Shown: positions 23,497-34,303, counted from the first letter of the stretch. The stretch is 37,721 bases of DNA from Psychromonas ossibalaenae ATCC BAA-1528 (GCF_000381745.1 NZ_KB907017.1:1-37721); one strand, 5' to 3'. The notes: a model not told the origin generated them from the letters alone. Translations and numbers: made by a program.

Positions 23497-26295
23497 TTAT
23501 GATTTATCAGGTATATTAATAAACTGCAGTGTATGCTGCGGTGCTAAATAGGTACGCAGAAAAGAGTTCATATCCTTTAGCGTAATCTCTTCAATAATGG
23601 ACTGTGCTTTTTCTGTTGAGCTTAATTCAAAGCCGTACAGGTGATCACGCTGTAAAAACCACTGCCTGTCATCTGCCGTCTTTAATACCGATGACATGCC
23701 GTTAATCAAGCCTTTTTTATGATCTGCTAACTGTTCTTCGGAAATTCCGTAATTAATGAAGTCTGCAACGATCTGCCTGATCTCTGTTTGTGCCTGCTGC
23801 GCATCTTCTACTTTTGAAACAACCGATATGATTACCTCTGTGAATGCCATACCTGGTTTTTGATCTGCCACCATCACGTAAGGGCTGTAGGTTAATGACA
23901 GTTCTTCACGTATGATTTTTGTTAGTTTCTGGCTGATAATTCGCTGCAGGATATCCGCTTGATAAACTTCCTTAATATTTTTATTCGGAGTATCTGTGAT
24001 GCTGAATAACAGCACTTCTGCATTGTCTTGAGGGTTGGTGGTTTCATTTAATGAAGAGGCGTGTTTAATAATCGATTGTGTATTCTGGTTAAATTTATGC
24101 ATTTCACCAGCGGGAAGAGTGGCAATGTACTGCAGAATATCCGTTTTCAAATCATCTACTTCAAAGTCACCGACAATGGTAAGTGTATAACCATTGGCAT
24201 GAGAGAATAATGTTTGGTAGACCTTTTCAACTTCCTGCTGCTGAACGGCTTTGAGTTCGTCAACTGAAAAAATCCGCAGGTAGGCATTATCCGGGTAGAG
24301 CTTATTACGCATACGTTTATGGGTGTTTGTAACTGCCTGCTGCAGATAATTTTGTTGTGCTTCTACCAGTCTTTGTTTTTCTGCTGTAAATACCGTTTCT
24401 TTTATCTGGACATCAGTAAAGGCACTGTATAAAACAGAAAATAACAGTTCCAGGCTTTTAGGGTTATTCTCCGAGGTCATTGTAAAGCCGTGAATGTTCT
24501 GCTCCATATAGGGAATTAATGAGACTTTAGCATTATTAAACTTCTGCTCTAACTGTTGTGCTGATAATCCTGCTATACCGCTGTTTATATAGGAGTTAAA
24601 AACAAACAGTGCAGCCGGAAGCTGATCAGCGGAGAGTGAATTAGTGCCTCCCGGTGCGCTTAATCCCATAAATATTGAATTTTTAACACTTTGATCCGGC
24701 TGCAGTACAACACTGACACCGTTACTTAACTGCCACTCAGTAAGCTGCTTTTCAGAGTGATACTTTTCATTTTCTATTCTACTGTTGTTTTTCCCTTTTG
24801 ATATCACCGGGAGGGTGAGCTTAGCTATTTTGATATCGGCTTTTGCTGTCGCTTTCTGCAATGTATGCGACGCACTTTTCTGCAGTGCAGCAAGGTCTGG
24901 AGTCCGGCTTTGATAGGGGAAGGCAAAGTTCCACTGTTTTGGCTGCAGCAGTAAGCTTTTGCTAAGCTGGTTTAACTTATTCAAATCCGAGGAGGTTAAT
25001 GTTGTCTGGTAAGCGAGTCTCTCAATTTCCAGCGTGCGTTCAATATTTCCGCTTGTCCATGAGTTAATCGTCTCCGAGGCTAACTGCTCCGATGTTTTAT
25101 TAATATAGTCATTCTCCAGCCCGGATTGTAACGTTCTGATTTCTTCAAGCTGCAGATCCAGTTCCGCCTGGCTGAAACCATGTTGTTCGATGCGTGCCAG
25201 CTCCTGCGCTGCAAAGTTAACAGCCTGCTGATATTGGCTGTTATTATGAACAATATACAGCTGTTTGAGCGGGTGATTACTGAAATATTCAAAACTATGA
25301 AAACCTACTTCAGTAAACGGTTGTGAACGCTGATTGTTTTGTACATTTAGACGGTAGTTAATTAAGTTATCAAGCAGTTGGCTTTGCATATAACGGCTTA
25401 TATCATCGCTGTTTTTAATGTTGAAAGCGGGCATTTCAATAAACAGATCACTTTGTGAAAAGTTAACTACTTTACTGCTGTATGATTTACTTTCAGTCTT
25501 TAGGTTTGGTACTGCCGGTATAACCTGCCTGCTTTTATTGTTTGAGGCCGGTGCACTGGCGAATATTTCATTAATTAATCTAACTGCTTCGCTGCTGTTA
25601 ACATCGCCCGTAATTAATAGTTTAGCATTGTCGGGGCGATACCAGGTTTTATAAAACTCCTTAACACCCTGTTCTGTACTATTAACAACACTTTCATCGG
25701 CAGGCGCCGGTAAACGCTCTGCGTAATGGCTGTCTGCTATATAGTCATTAAAAACGGCGTAATAGTATGGTTTCTCCTGCGGGACACGTAAGCGGTATTC
25801 ATTTTGTATAACACCTTTTTCTTTATCTAACTCTGCTTGATCAAATTCAATATCAGTTAATACATCCCGTAAATATAAAATTGTATCAGCTAATAATTGT
25901 GTATCTGACTTCGGTACGCTGAGTGTATAAACCGTGTTTTCGAAATCAGTGTAAGCATTAATATCCTGACCGAATGTTAAGCCTGATTTTTCGAATAGTT
26001 CAATGATTTTGTTTTTTGGAAAATGTTTGGTGCCGTTAAAGGCCATATGTTCAAGCAGATGGGCATAGTCTTTTTGAGCATCTGTTTCGCTTAAAGATCC
26101 GGAGTTGATCATTAAACGAAGTTGAATTTTATCTGAATTTTCCTGTTTGGCATGAACTGCATAAAATAAACCATTCTCGAGTGTACTACTGGTTACCTTT
26201 GCTTGTGTATTTTTGGGGTTGGGACTGCCACCGGTGCAGGCAGAGAGGGTAAAAATAGTCAAAGCAGTGAGTATTAACTTTCTAAATATCATCAT
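23497..26295 (-). CDS. M16-family zinc metallopeptidase, lipoprotein
   Basis: Pitrilysin/insulinase-type protease of about 932 residues with two M16 repeats. The inverted zinc motif HLLEH (His79, Glu82, His83) lies in the first repeat, and the distal Glu ligand about 76 residues on, in the stretch DKEKGVIQNEY. The second half (from about 520, ISKGKNNSRIENEKYHSEK onwards) lacks the motif, as usual. The N-terminus has a lipoprotein signal ending in LSAC, so it is probably anchored in the periplasm. Four ATG codons cluster at the start; those at 26295/26292 leave room for an AGG ribosome site, unlike 26301. Substrate unknown. It converges with mscS and lies next to metJ without sharing its operator. 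Confidence 0.88.
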   Translation of the reverse strand: MMIFRKLILTALTIFTLSACTGGSPNPKNTQAKVTSSTLENGLFYAVHAKQENSDKIQLRLMINSGSLSETDAQKDYAHLLEHMAFNGTKHFPKNKIIELFEKSGLTFGQDINAYTDFENTVYTLSVPKSDTQLLADTILYLRDVLTDIEFDQAELDKEKGVIQNEYRLRVPQEKPYYYAVFNDYIADSHYAERLPAPADESVVNSTEQGVKEFYKTWYRPDNAKLLITGDVNSSEAVRLINEIFASAPASNNKSRQVIPAVPNLKTESKSYSSKVVNFSQSDLFIEMPAFNIKNSDDISRYMQSQLLDNLINYRLNVQNNQRSQPFTEVGFHSFEYFSNHPLKQLYIVHNNSQYQQAVNFAAQELARIEQHGFSQAELDLQLEEIRTLQSGLENDYINKTSEQLASETINSWTSGNIERTLEIERLAYQTTLTSSDLNKLNQLSKSLLLQPKQWNFAFPYQSRTPDLAALQKSASHTLQKATAKADIKIAKLTLPVISKGKNNSRIENEKYHSEKQLTEWQLSNGVSVVLQPDQSVKNSIFMGLSAPGGTNSLSADQLPAALFVFNSYINSGIAGLSAQQLEQKFNNAKVSLIPYMEQNIHGFTMTSENNPKSLELLFSVLYSAFTDVQIKETVFTAEKQRLVEAQQNYLQQAVTNTHKRMRNKLYPDNAYLRIFSVDELKAVQQQEVEKVYQTLFSHANGYTLTIVGDFEVDDLKTDILQYIATLPAGEMHKFNQNTQSIIKHASSLNETTNPQDNAEVLLFSITDTPNKNIKEVYQADILQRIISQKLTKIIREELSLTYSPYVMVADQKPGMAFTEVIISVVSKVEDAQQAQTEIRQIVADFINYGISEEQLADHKKGLINGMSSVLKTADDRQWFLQRDHLYGFELSSTEKAQSIIEEITLKDMNSFLRTYLAPQHTLQFINIPDKS

Positions 26296-26370
26296 TATCA
26301 TCCTGTAATTTCAATATATAGGTGTGGCTTTTTATGTCTTTGAATATTAAGCGGTATCAATAAGATGTCA

Positions 26371-26388
26371 ACTACCCGGGAGGGTAGT
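26371..26388. other. Small GC hairpin upstream of the M16 gene
   Basis: ACTACCC pairs with GGGTAGT around GGGA. It stands out in an AT-rich gap (26302-26561). A second stem, AGGCTGAGT/ACTCAGCCT (26510-26518 with 26528-26536), follows the metJ stop and may terminate metJ, though it lacks a T-run. Confidence 0.4.
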
Positions 26389-26561
26389 ACAAGCCGTTTT
26401 CAGTAATAACAGTAAGATTATTTATAATACGAGCAGGTTTAATTTAACGGGAAGGGGGATCGGATTTATATTTCTGCTGTAGTGCTTGAAACAGATAGAA
26501 GCTGGCGCAAGGCTGAGTATTGAAGTCACTCAGCCTATTATTACATTACAGTATGCAGTAC

Positions 26562-26858
26562 TTATTCAATTTCATCCATTAAGCGTTTAACACTGTCTGG
26601 AATGCCTGCCGCCTGGCTTTTATCAAGATCGCCGTCTTCCGGCAGAGGCTGACCGGTATATGCATGTAAGAATGCTTCACATAACAGTTCACTGTTGGTT
26701 GCATGACGCAGGTTATTCACCTGGCGGCGCGTACGCTCATCAGTCAGAATTTTTAAAACCTTGGTAGGTATCGAAACAGTTACTTTCTTTACTTGTTCGC
26801 TCTTTTTACCGTGTTCAGCGTAAGGGCTGATGTATTCACCGTTCCACTTTGTAGACAT
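26562..26858 (-). CDS. metJ: Methionine repressor MetJ
   Basis: Ribbon-helix-helix repressor using S-adenosylmethionine as corepressor and binding tandem 8-bp MET boxes. The protein has 98 residues. The N-terminal [25 protein letters not shown] and the following [23 protein letters not shown] are nearly identical to E. coli, including the DNA-contacting strand KKVTVSI. The C-terminal tail is about 7 residues shorter and diverged. It is divergent from metF, whose promoter carries the MET boxes. In E. coli metJ is divergent from metB. Confidence 0.97.
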   Translation of the reverse strand: MSTKWNGEYISPYAEHGKKSEQVKKVTVSIPTKVLKILTDERTRRQVNNLRHATNSELLCEAFLHAYTGQPLPEDGDLDKSQAAGIPDSVKRLMDEIE

Positions 26859-26888
26859 GTTTTTTTATCCCGTAATGTTTGAAAGGCC

Positions 26889-26944
26889 ATTTTATCCTGT
26901 GTTGTTTTACTTAGCAATCCATACGTAGAGAGGGCTAGAAGTCC
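26889..26944 (-). promoter_or_regulatory. metJ promoter with two weak MET boxes
   Basis: On the minus strand TTGCTA (26912-26917), 17 bases, and TAAAAT (26889-26894) form a plausible promoter. Just upstream, two adjacent 8-mers (26929-26936 AGAGGGCT and 26937-26944 AGAAGTCC) each match the MET box AGACGTCT at 6 of 8 positions. This hints at weak autoregulation. Confidence 0.4.
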
Positions 26945-27008
26945 AGCCAGAATGTTAGTGAATAAAACTCGTTTTATATTGAGATATTTTCACTTTATAT
27001 AAAAATGG

Positions 27009-27064
27009 TTGACATAAATTCATATTTGATTAAATTAACAATATCTAAAGAAGTCTAGACGTCT
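27009..27064 (+). promoter_or_regulatory. metF promoter and tandem MET boxes
   Basis: A perfect -35 TTGACA (27009-27014), a 16-base spacer and TAAATT (27031-27036) are followed by tandem MET boxes AGAAGTCT (27049-27056, 7/8) and AGACGTCT (27057-27064, 8/8). Flanking 8-mers no longer match, so the operator is two boxes, the minimum for MetJ. It covers the start of the transcript rather than the -10/-35. Confidence 0.8.
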
Positions 27065-27070
27065 AAATGA

Positions 27071-27997
<927 letters not shown>

Positions 27998-28126
27998 TAA
28001 CAGCTTGAACAAGTGTCTGCTCGTTTAGGCTGGTAATAATCAATTCTGTCTTCGTTAGAATAGCTCGTCACATCAATTAATGCCGGGCTTCTTCTACAGT
28101 GGTTTCGATATTACTTTTAAAGTGAA

Positions 28127-28153
28127 AAGCGCAATGATTTAAATTCTGCGCTT
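28127..28153 (-). terminator. Possible cyaA terminator
   Basis: AAGCGCA pairs with TGCGCTT around a 13-base loop. The minus-strand tail CTTTTCACTTTAAAA is T-rich in part. It lies 38 bases past the cyaA stop. Confidence 0.45.
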
Positions 28154-28190
28154 GGTCATTTAGCAGGAGGGAGCAGAGGTGTGCTGATAC

Positions 28191-30704
28191 TCAGCTGGAT
28201 AATTTTTGGCTTTCTTCTTCGTTTACTTTAGCGTTGCTCCTAAAAGACGACAAAACCAGCTCATCATTTTCAAGCAGTTCAATTTCATAAAACTGTGGCA
28301 GGTTGAAGTTAACCTGCTCATCTAAGTTGTTTACTTCATTGTTATTTGAAGCATAAAAACGGTTTACGTTCTGCACTAAATCATCTTTACTGCCGGCAAA
28401 GCTATGGAATGTTTCCACCTCATTATCGGCATTAGCAATATATACGTTAAAACCATCAGCATAATTCTCAAAGAAGAACTGAATCAGACCTTCACTGATA
28501 TGTGACTCGATAATTTCAGCTGTTTGATCAAAGTGAGTATTCTTTAAATTGATCACGCTGGTGGATATTTTCTTTCTGGAAATGTGGCTGTAAATATCAA
28601 CCGTACTTTCAAGGTGCTGCAGTGAAACGCCGGTTCGCTCAAAGTAGAAGCCGAATTTACGTCCGCCGGTCCATAATGTCTGCACAGAGCGCTGGAAAAG
28701 TGAATCCAGGCGTAACTGTATAAATTCGGTTAATTTTGTTTTGAATGTCTGGCTGAGCTGCTCTTTAAAATGACGGCTGTAGCTGAATATATGGATTTGT
28801 TCGGGCGGTTTTGCGTCCTGATGCATCTTGCCTAAAATCGTATTTAATGCATCAACCACGGCGTAGTCATTATCAAAATGCAGTGTACGCACTTCATTCC
28901 AGGAGTTGCGGTAAATAAGGTCAATACTGCCGATTAAACATTCATTATCCTGGCCATATGATAAAACGTCTCCCACCTGGTTATCTTCACTTTCCTGTGT
29001 ATCCTGCCAGTGACGGGTGGGATCTTTTTCGACATTTAAAAAGATAGCCAGTTGTTTTATTTCACAGGGTTGACTAAGTGCCTGATTGCTTGCATTAGGT
29101 ACATAGATTGGAAAAACCGAATGCAGATCCTGGATAAACTGGTTTAACTTTTGATCCACAAGGTCTGAACCCTGATTATAAAGGTGCAGTTTAGTATCTT
29201 CTTCATATAAACGGTTCATATGACACCAGGAGATCAGTTTAGAAAGATACCTGGCATGCATCAGGGTTGGTGTATTAATTAATGTGTAATTATCAAGAGA
29301 GCAGTTATATAAGTACCACCCTGGCGCATTTTTTCTATTCTCGGGTACCTGAATAAAACTTAAATGAGGTTCGGAAAGGTCCGGTGAAATATTTGGATTA
29401 ATCAGATCAACTTTACCCGGCAGTGTTTCGTGGGCCGCATAGAGCTTACGTGACAAAATACCGATATCCTCAGCACTGATTGACTCACCAATATTGTTAT
29501 CGCGGGCAAAACTGAGCAGTTTACGATAACTGGTCATTAACGCATCTAATAAAACATCTTTCGCTTTGGTTACTTCATTTACTTTCCAGTTATTACGGTT
29601 ATCCAGATCCGCAACCTGAGTCGCATCCCAGTGCCATTGACTGACAAATTTATTTAATACCGTACGACGCCAGGCTGTATTGTCGTTTAGGCAGACTTTA
29701 GACAGGTTTTCTTCGGTTTTCAGATAAAAACAGGCGCGTACGACTTCAAGACGTTTGCTGTCATTGATACTGGTTAAATATGACGTTACTTTTTCAAGCA
29801 TCAAGCAGTAAGGGTCGAGATTTTCATCGTAATGGTCTTGTTCCTGGAAGCTTTTTTTATAAGACATCGCGATTAATTCGGTATTCGGATACTCCCAGGA
29901 GTAGGCTTCCATAAGAATGGTTTTTAATACCGCTTTGTAAGGTGTGTCGATCCCTTTATAAAGCTGCCAGAGTGTTGCGCCGAAATATTCTTCTGCCGGA
30001 ATTCTGTGAAACCCGCCTAAGTCTAACCAGTCATCAGCGAACAGTTCACCTTGGCTATAGAGGTTCTGTACGTACTCGTCGTAATTATGTTCATGTTCAA
30101 TGGGGATTTGACGCCATAAAATACGTTTGCCGGCAACACGTAATGCCGTACGGTAAAATTCATCCAGTAATAATAGATGCTGTGAGGAGCCGCATGCGTC
30201 TTTAGTCATACCCGCATTATTATCAATACGGAATTTATTATCGGGGATTAGAAAAAAATTAAGTTCAACAGCGAAACGGTTTGCCCAGCTGCTGATCTGT
30301 AAAGATTTTTCCTGCAGCAGCTTAACTCTCTCTTCATCAAGCTGGTGCGGATAACAGATCCACACATCAAAATCACTTTCAGAGGACTGGCCTATCGACG
30401 AGGTGCTGCCCATGGCGTAAAGGCCTATAATATCAGGCGATTGAACGTTGCTTTGCGGCAGTTCAGTATGAAGAAAATAATCAGCAAGAAGGTGGTGTTC
30501 TTGGGTAATTTCAAACTGGCAGATACCCGCCGGTGTGTCATTGCTTATATAACCAGGCAGCGTCGGATGATTGAAGTGAAGCAGCAGCGGGAAGGCTTGA
30601 AATATATTTAATTCGTCTTTACCCATTAAAACTTGTGCTGACTGTATCCGTAGACGATTAAATTCATCGGATTTATCACGTAATTTTTTTATTTCTGGAT
30701 TCAA
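28191..30704 (-). CDS. cyaA: Class I adenylate cyclase
   Basis: Makes cAMP from ATP as coactivator of CRP. The protein has 837 residues (E. coli 848). The N-terminal catalytic domain has the nucleotidyltransferase signature GSTSSIGQSSESDFDVW (99-115; metal ligands Asp111 and Asp113), then SQHLLLLDEFYRTA and GKRILW. The C-terminal regulatory domain contains ISPDLSEPHLSFI and SWNEVRTLHF. The start codon is TTG (30702-30704) with a weak AGG ribosome site. E. coli cyaA also uses TTG, which keeps synthesis low. It is not beside cyaY here but between metF and ygfZ. A CRP-like site covers its -10. Confidence 0.97.
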   Translation of the reverse strand: MNPEIKKLRDKSDEFNRLRIQSAQVLMGKDELNIFQAFPLLLHFNHPTLPGYISNDTPAGICQFEITQEHHLLADYFLHTELPQSNVQSPDIIGLYAMGSTSSIGQSSESDFDVWICYPHQLDEERVKLLQEKSLQISSWANRFAVELNFFLIPDNKFRIDNNAGMTKDACGSSQHLLLLDEFYRTALRVAGKRILWRQIPIEHEHNYDEYVQNLYSQGELFADDWLDLGGFHRIPAEEYFGATLWQLYKGIDTPYKAVLKTILMEAYSWEYPNTELIAMSYKKSFQEQDHYDENLDPYCLMLEKVTSYLTSINDSKRLEVVRACFYLKTEENLSKVCLNDNTAWRRTVLNKFVSQWHWDATQVADLDNRNNWKVNEVTKAKDVLLDALMTSYRKLLSFARDNNIGESISAEDIGILSRKLYAAHETLPGKVDLINPNISPDLSEPHLSFIQVPENRKNAPGWYLYNCSLDNYTLINTPTLMHARYLSKLISWCHMNRLYEEDTKLHLYNQGSDLVDQKLNQFIQDLHSVFPIYVPNASNQALSQPCEIKQLAIFLNVEKDPTRHWQDTQESEDNQVGDVLSYGQDNECLIGSIDLIYRNSWNEVRTLHFDNDYAVVDALNTILGKMHQDAKPPEQIHIFSYSRHFKEQLSQTFKTKLTEFIQLRLDSLFQRSVQTLWTGGRKFGFYFERTGVSLQHLESTVDIYSHISRKKISTSVINLKNTHFDQTAEIIESHISEGLIQFFFENYADGFNVYIANADNEVETFHSFAGSKDDLVQNVNRFYASNNNEVNNLDEQVNFNLPQFYEIELLENDELVLSSFRSNAKVNEEESQKLSS

Positions 30705-30752
30705 TCGAGAACCTGCTATCAGTTAGATAAAATCAACGCACGCATACAAAAG

Positions 30753-30788
30753 TGTGAGGATTATAACATTCTTTCCAAGGACAGGTAA
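30753..30788 (-). promoter_or_regulatory. cyaA promoter with overlapping CRP-like site
   Basis: On the minus strand an extended -10, TGTTATAAT (TATAAT at 30760-30765), lies about 55 bases before the start codon, with a weak -35 TTACCT (30783-30788). A CRP site TGTGA-N6-TAACA (30753-30768, 9 of 10 consensus positions, flanked by AAG and TT) sits directly on the -10. In E. coli a CRP site placed the same way represses cyaA P2. Confidence 0.72.
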
Positions 30789-30829
30789 ATATACCCTCTT
30801 TTTCTCCGAATTTGTAATTTATCGGTAGG

Positions 30830-30859
30830 AATCAACCCTGAATATGATCAGGGTTGATT
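30830..30859 (-). terminator. Hairpin after ygfZ
   Basis: A perfect 12-bp stem (AATCAACCCTGA with TCAGGGTTGATT) has a 6-base loop, 10 bases past the ygfZ stop. The T-run is poor on the minus strand. Confidence 0.6.
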
Positions 30860-30869
30860 GTTTGCTCTT

Positions 30870-31847
30870 TTAATCTTGTTCAACTTGATAGGGAAGCGGG
30901 GCGTAATAGAGTGTTGAACCTTCAATTTCTTTTATCTGGTAAACATCATTTTCGCTGCTGTCTTTTGGCAAAACTGCTAAGACTTCAATGTGACCGTCGC
31001 CATACTGGCAGCCTGAAACAACTGTTCCGATCCGTTTCCAGTTGTTATCCAATAAAAGCTGTACCGTGTCACCTGCTTTTGGGGCCTGGTCTGCGCGGCC
31101 GGTAAGAATAAACTGTGCGCGTTTATTGGCACCGCGATATTTTGCACGAGCCACGGTTTCTTGTCCGATATAACAGCCTTTGCTAAAGCTGATACCATCA
31201 AGTGCCTGTAAGTTAAGCATCTGCGGGATAAATAGACCAGATGTCTGCGGTTCAATAAAACCGATACCCGAGGCGATATTCAGTGCATTCCATAAACTGT
31301 CATCGAAAATTTCGGCGCGGTTTTTCAGATCTTCTAACAATTCTTCTGCCGTCTCATTTTTCATAACAGCTAAGTAGCGTAGTGACGGATAAGGCTGCTT
31401 GATGATAACCGTGCCGCTTTCTAATAAACGACTTTGATCATGCGTGGCAGCAGTATCGACCTCTTCAGCAATAAACTGTGCTGATTTACGGCCCACTAAA
31501 CCAAATGCTTTGTATTCAGTCTCTTTACTTATTTCAACTTTTGAAAAAGCCGCATATTTTTGTAATTCGGGTAATTGTTTAGCAGTGACAGAGCTTGGCT
31601 GAGTCAGCAGAATACGGTCTTCTAATACAATCACACGGAAAATACTCCATACTTTTCCCTGCGGATTACATTGAGCCGCCAGTGTCTGTTGTCCGGGTTT
31701 TAAACTAGTAAAATCACAAGTGAGCTGCCCCTGTAGAAAAGTGATGCGATCTTCGCCTGTTACACTGATTAAATCCCAGCTGTCAAGCGGACATAAAGCT
31801 AAATCCGGTAGCTGGCTAATATTGTCTAGTTGACTAAGTTTAAGCAT
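30870..31847 (-). CDS. ygfZ: tRNA-modifying/Fe-S maintenance protein YgfZ
   Basis: Folate-binding, GcvT-like protein needed for certain Fe-S enzymes such as MiaB (E. coli knowledge). It has 325 residues (E. coli 326). The signature KGCYIGQETVARAKYRG with its functionally required Cys is at about 222-238, and FLQGQLTCD near residue 40 is also typical. It is divergent from sdhE-ygfX, exactly as in E. coli. The promoter is at 31872-31900. Confidence 0.95.
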   Translation of the reverse strand: MLKLSQLDNISQLPDLALCPLDSWDLISVTGEDRITFLQGQLTCDFTSLKPGQQTLAAQCNPQGKVWSIFRVIVLEDRILLTQPSSVTAKQLPELQKYAAFSKVEISKETEYKAFGLVGRKSAQFIAEEVDTAATHDQSRLLESGTVIIKQPYPSLRYLAVMKNETAEELLEDLKNRAEIFDDSLWNALNIASGIGFIEPQTSGLFIPQMLNLQALDGISFSKGCYIGQETVARAKYRGANKRAQFILTGRADQAPKAGDTVQLLLDNNWKRIGTVVSGCQYGDGHIEVLAVLPKDSSENDVYQIKEIEGSTLYYAPLPYQVEQD

Positions 31848-31871
31848 TTACGGCCTCATTTTGATACTGTT

Positions 31872-31900
31872 TCTATATTTTACAATGGTATAGCTCACAA
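31872..31900 (-). promoter_or_regulatory. ygfZ promoter
   Basis: Minus strand: TTGTGA (31895-31900), 17-base spacer, TATAGA (31872-31877), about 25 bases before the ygfZ ATG. On the other strand a weaker candidate for sdhE is TTGCTG (31917-31922), 18 bases, TATGAT (31941-31946). Confidence 0.5.
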
Positions 31901-31982
31901 CCTGTTTTGTCAGTAGTTGCTGTTAATAATTTGTTGTTGTTATGATGCAGAAGCACTTATTTTATTACAGGAAATCAAAAGA

Positions 31983-32234
31983 ATGACAGAAACGGTCAGT
32001 AAATCACGTTTATTATGGGCATGCCGCCGAGGTATGCTAGAGCTTGATGTGTTATTCATGCCTTTTGTTAATGAAGCTTACGATGATTTAGTCGAGGCTG
32101 ATAAAGTTATTTTTCAGCGCCTGCTGACTTGCGAGGACCCTGAACTTTTCTCCTGGTTTATGGGGCATACGGCTTGTCCTGATCTTGAATTAAAGATGAT
32201 GATCGATGCTATCCTCAAGCGCGTTAAAGTATAA
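31983..32234 (+). CDS. sdhE: FAD assembly factor SdhE
   Basis: Small helical protein that promotes covalent flavinylation of SdhA/FrdA. From the ATG at 31983 (AGGA 9-10 bases upstream) it has 83 residues. The upstream in-frame ATG at 31917 would add 22 residues absent from the family. The conserved RGxxE motif is in WACRRGMLELD (about 16-20), and DPELFSWFMGH is typical. It overlaps ygfX by 29 bases and is divergent from ygfZ. Confidence 0.94.
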   Translation: MTETVSKSRLLWACRRGMLELDVLFMPFVNEAYDDLVEADKVIFQRLLTCEDPELFSWFMGHTACPDLELKMMIDAILKRVKV

Positions 32235-32667
32235 CATTGTTGTTAGCACCTCTGTTTATGGAGGTGTTTTTGTTTTCGCGCTGTATTTTTCTCTTATCTT
32301 ATTCATTCTGCTTTTTTTTGAAATCATTTTTCTGACTGTCATCTTTGTTGTCCTGCTGCTGGTGCTTGCTGTTTATGCGGCAGGAAAGGCCTATGCACAG
32401 ACATTTAACCTTAAGGTGAGTGATGCCGGAGATATTGAAGTTGAATTTTCTGACACAGAAATAAGAAGCGCTAGAATTAGTAATGCTTCTTTCTATAATG
32501 GTTTCTGTATCTATTTATCGCTGCACAGTAGACCCTGTGATTGTTTATCTGTGCCAGATAAAGCAGGCGTTTTTAAAACCTATATTGTGATTTACCGGGA
32601 TGCCGTGACAGAAAAGCAGTACAGATTACTCGCCCGACTGGTAAATATCGGGCGAGATTTAAAATAA
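32206..32667 (+). CDS. ygfX: YgfX (CptA) family inner-membrane protein
   Basis: The protein has 153 residues. Two closely spaced transmembrane helices (about 17-38 and 40-60) are followed by a soluble domain with YRDAVTEKQYRLLARLV. The partner gene sdhE overlaps its start by 29 bases, as in the conserved sdhE/ygfX pair. E. coli YgfX was reported both as a toxin acting on FtsZ/MreB and as a partner of SdhE in flavinylation; which applies here is unknown. The start lacks a clear ribosome site, consistent with translational coupling. It converges with nadB, 13 bases apart, with no obvious terminator. Confidence 0.85.
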   Translation: MLSSSALKYNIVVSTSVYGGVFVFALYFSLILFILLFFEIIFLTVIFVVLLLVLAVYAAGKAYAQTFNLKVSDAGDIEVEFSDTEIRSARISNASFYNGFCIYLSLHSRPCDCLSVPDKAGVFKTYIVIYRDAVTEKQYRLLARLVNIGRDLK

Positions 32668-32680
32668 ACGGCAGATCTCT

Positions 32681-34303
32681 TTAATCTCTCTTGCTTAAGA
32701 TGGTAGGCTGCGGGTTATCCAGCTGTTCAGGATAATCAAGGTTATAATGCAGACCTCTACTTTCTTTCCGCTCCATTGCACTTTTTATAATAATTTCAGC
32801 GACCTGTACAAGGTTTCTTAACTCCAGCAGATTGTTGCCGACTTTAAAGTGACTGTAATATTCGTTAATCTCCTGCTGCAGCATCTGCACCCGGCGTAAC
32901 GCACGTTCTAAGCGTTTGTTGGTACGTACTATGCCCACGTAATCCCACATAAATAAACGCAGTTCATGCCAGTTATGCTGAATAACTACTTCTTCGTCTG
33001 AATCTTCAACCTGGCTGTCATCCCAGTCAGGAATATCTGCAAACTTACGCTCTTTATAAAAAGGCAGGCGGTTAATAATATCTTTAGCGCTTGCATGTGC
33101 ATAAACAACACACTCTAGTAAGGAGTTTGATGCTAAACGGTTAGCGCCGTGCAGTCCGGTGTAGGTGACTTCTCCGATTGCATATAAACCGTCGATGTCC
33201 GTTTGTCCGTGATGATCGATCATTACGCCGCCGCAGCTGTAGTGAGCTGCTGGTACAATGGGAATCGGCTGGTGGGCAATATCAATACCCAGCAGTAAAC
33301 AGCGTCTATATATAGTTGGAAAGTGCTTAACGATAAAATCTTTTGATTTGTGGCTGATATCGAGGTACATACAGTCAGCACCTAAGCGTTTCATTTCGTA
33401 ATCGATAGCTCGCGCCACAATATCTCGCGGTGCAAGCTCAGCGCGTTCATCAAAATCGGGCATAAAACGTGTACCATCGGGGCGCAGCAGGTGAGCGCCT
33501 TCACCACGCAGTGCTTCGGTTAATAAAAAATTTCGTGCTTCGGCATGATATAAACAGGTCGGGTGGAACTGATTAAATTCCATATTTGCGATGCGGCAGC
33601 CGCTGCGCCATGCCAAAGCAATACCGTCACCGCTGGATACATCCGGATTACTGGTGTACTGGTATACTTTACTTGCCCCGCCGGTAGCCAGGGTTACAAA
33701 GTGTGCTTTAATTGTTTCAACGCGCTCTTTCTTACGGTTCCATACATAAGCCCCAAGCACACGGTTTGCTGGTAGATTTAATTTACGGCTGGTGATTAAA
33801 TCAACGGCGTTATAACCTTCCATTAAGGTGATGTTCTGGTGTTTTTTTACTGCGCTTAACAAGCTGTTTTCAATTTCGCTGCCGGTTGCATCTGCCGCGT
33901 GTAAAATCCGTCGATGTGAATGACCGCCTTCCCGGGTCAGGTGATATTGCGTATTACCTTGCTCATCTGTTTCCGTATCGAAGTTTACACCGGTATCAAT
34001 TAACCACTGCATACTCTCTTTGCCGTTACTAACGGTAAAACGAGCTGCTTCTTCATCACATAAGCCGGCACCCGCAATTAAGGTGTCTTCCACGTGAGAG
34101 TCAATACTGTCATTATCAGAAAAGACTGCTGCTACACCGCCCTGGGCATAAAAAGTAGACCCTTCCGATAGTTTTCCTTTACTTAAAACGTTAATTTTTG
34201 CATGAGGGGCCAGTTTTAAGGCTAATGAAAGACCAGCCGCGCCGGCGCCAATAATTAAGACGTCACAAATATGTTGTTCACTTATTGATTTACTTTCTTC
34301 CAT
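32681..34303 (-). CDS. nadB: L-aspartate oxidase
   Basis: FAD flavoprotein oxidising aspartate to iminoaspartate, the first step of de novo NAD synthesis. From the ATG at 34303 it has 540 residues, the same as E. coli. The dinucleotide motif is [15 protein letters not shown], followed by [34 protein letters not shown] and NSLLECVVY. The frame extends upstream to 34366, but a likely -10 (TACAAT, 34349-34354) lies inside that extension, so 34303 is preferred. It is divergent from rpoE, the usual arrangement. Confidence 0.97.
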   Translation of the reverse strand: MEESKSISEQHICDVLIIGAGAAGLSLALKLAPHAKINVLSKGKLSEGSTFYAQGGVAAVFSDNDSIDSHVEDTLIAGAGLCDEEAARFTVSNGKESMQWLIDTGVNFDTETDEQGNTQYHLTREGGHSHRRILHAADATGSEIENSLLSAVKKHQNITLMEGYNAVDLITSRKLNLPANRVLGAYVWNRKKERVETIKAHFVTLATGGASKVYQYTSNPDVSSGDGIALAWRSGCRIANMEFNQFHPTCLYHAEARNFLLTEALRGEGAHLLRPDGTRFMPDFDERAELAPRDIVARAIDYEMKRLGADCMYLDISHKSKDFIVKHFPTIYRRCLLLGIDIAHQPIPIVPAAHYSCGGVMIDHHGQTDIDGLYAIGEVTYTGLHGANRLASNSLLECVVYAHASAKDIINRLPFYKERKFADIPDWDDSQVEDSDEEVVIQHNWHELRLFMWDYVGIVRTNKRLERALRRVQMLQQEINEYYSHFKVGNNLLELRNLVQVAEIIIKSAMERKESRGLHYNLDYPEQLDNPQPTILSKRD

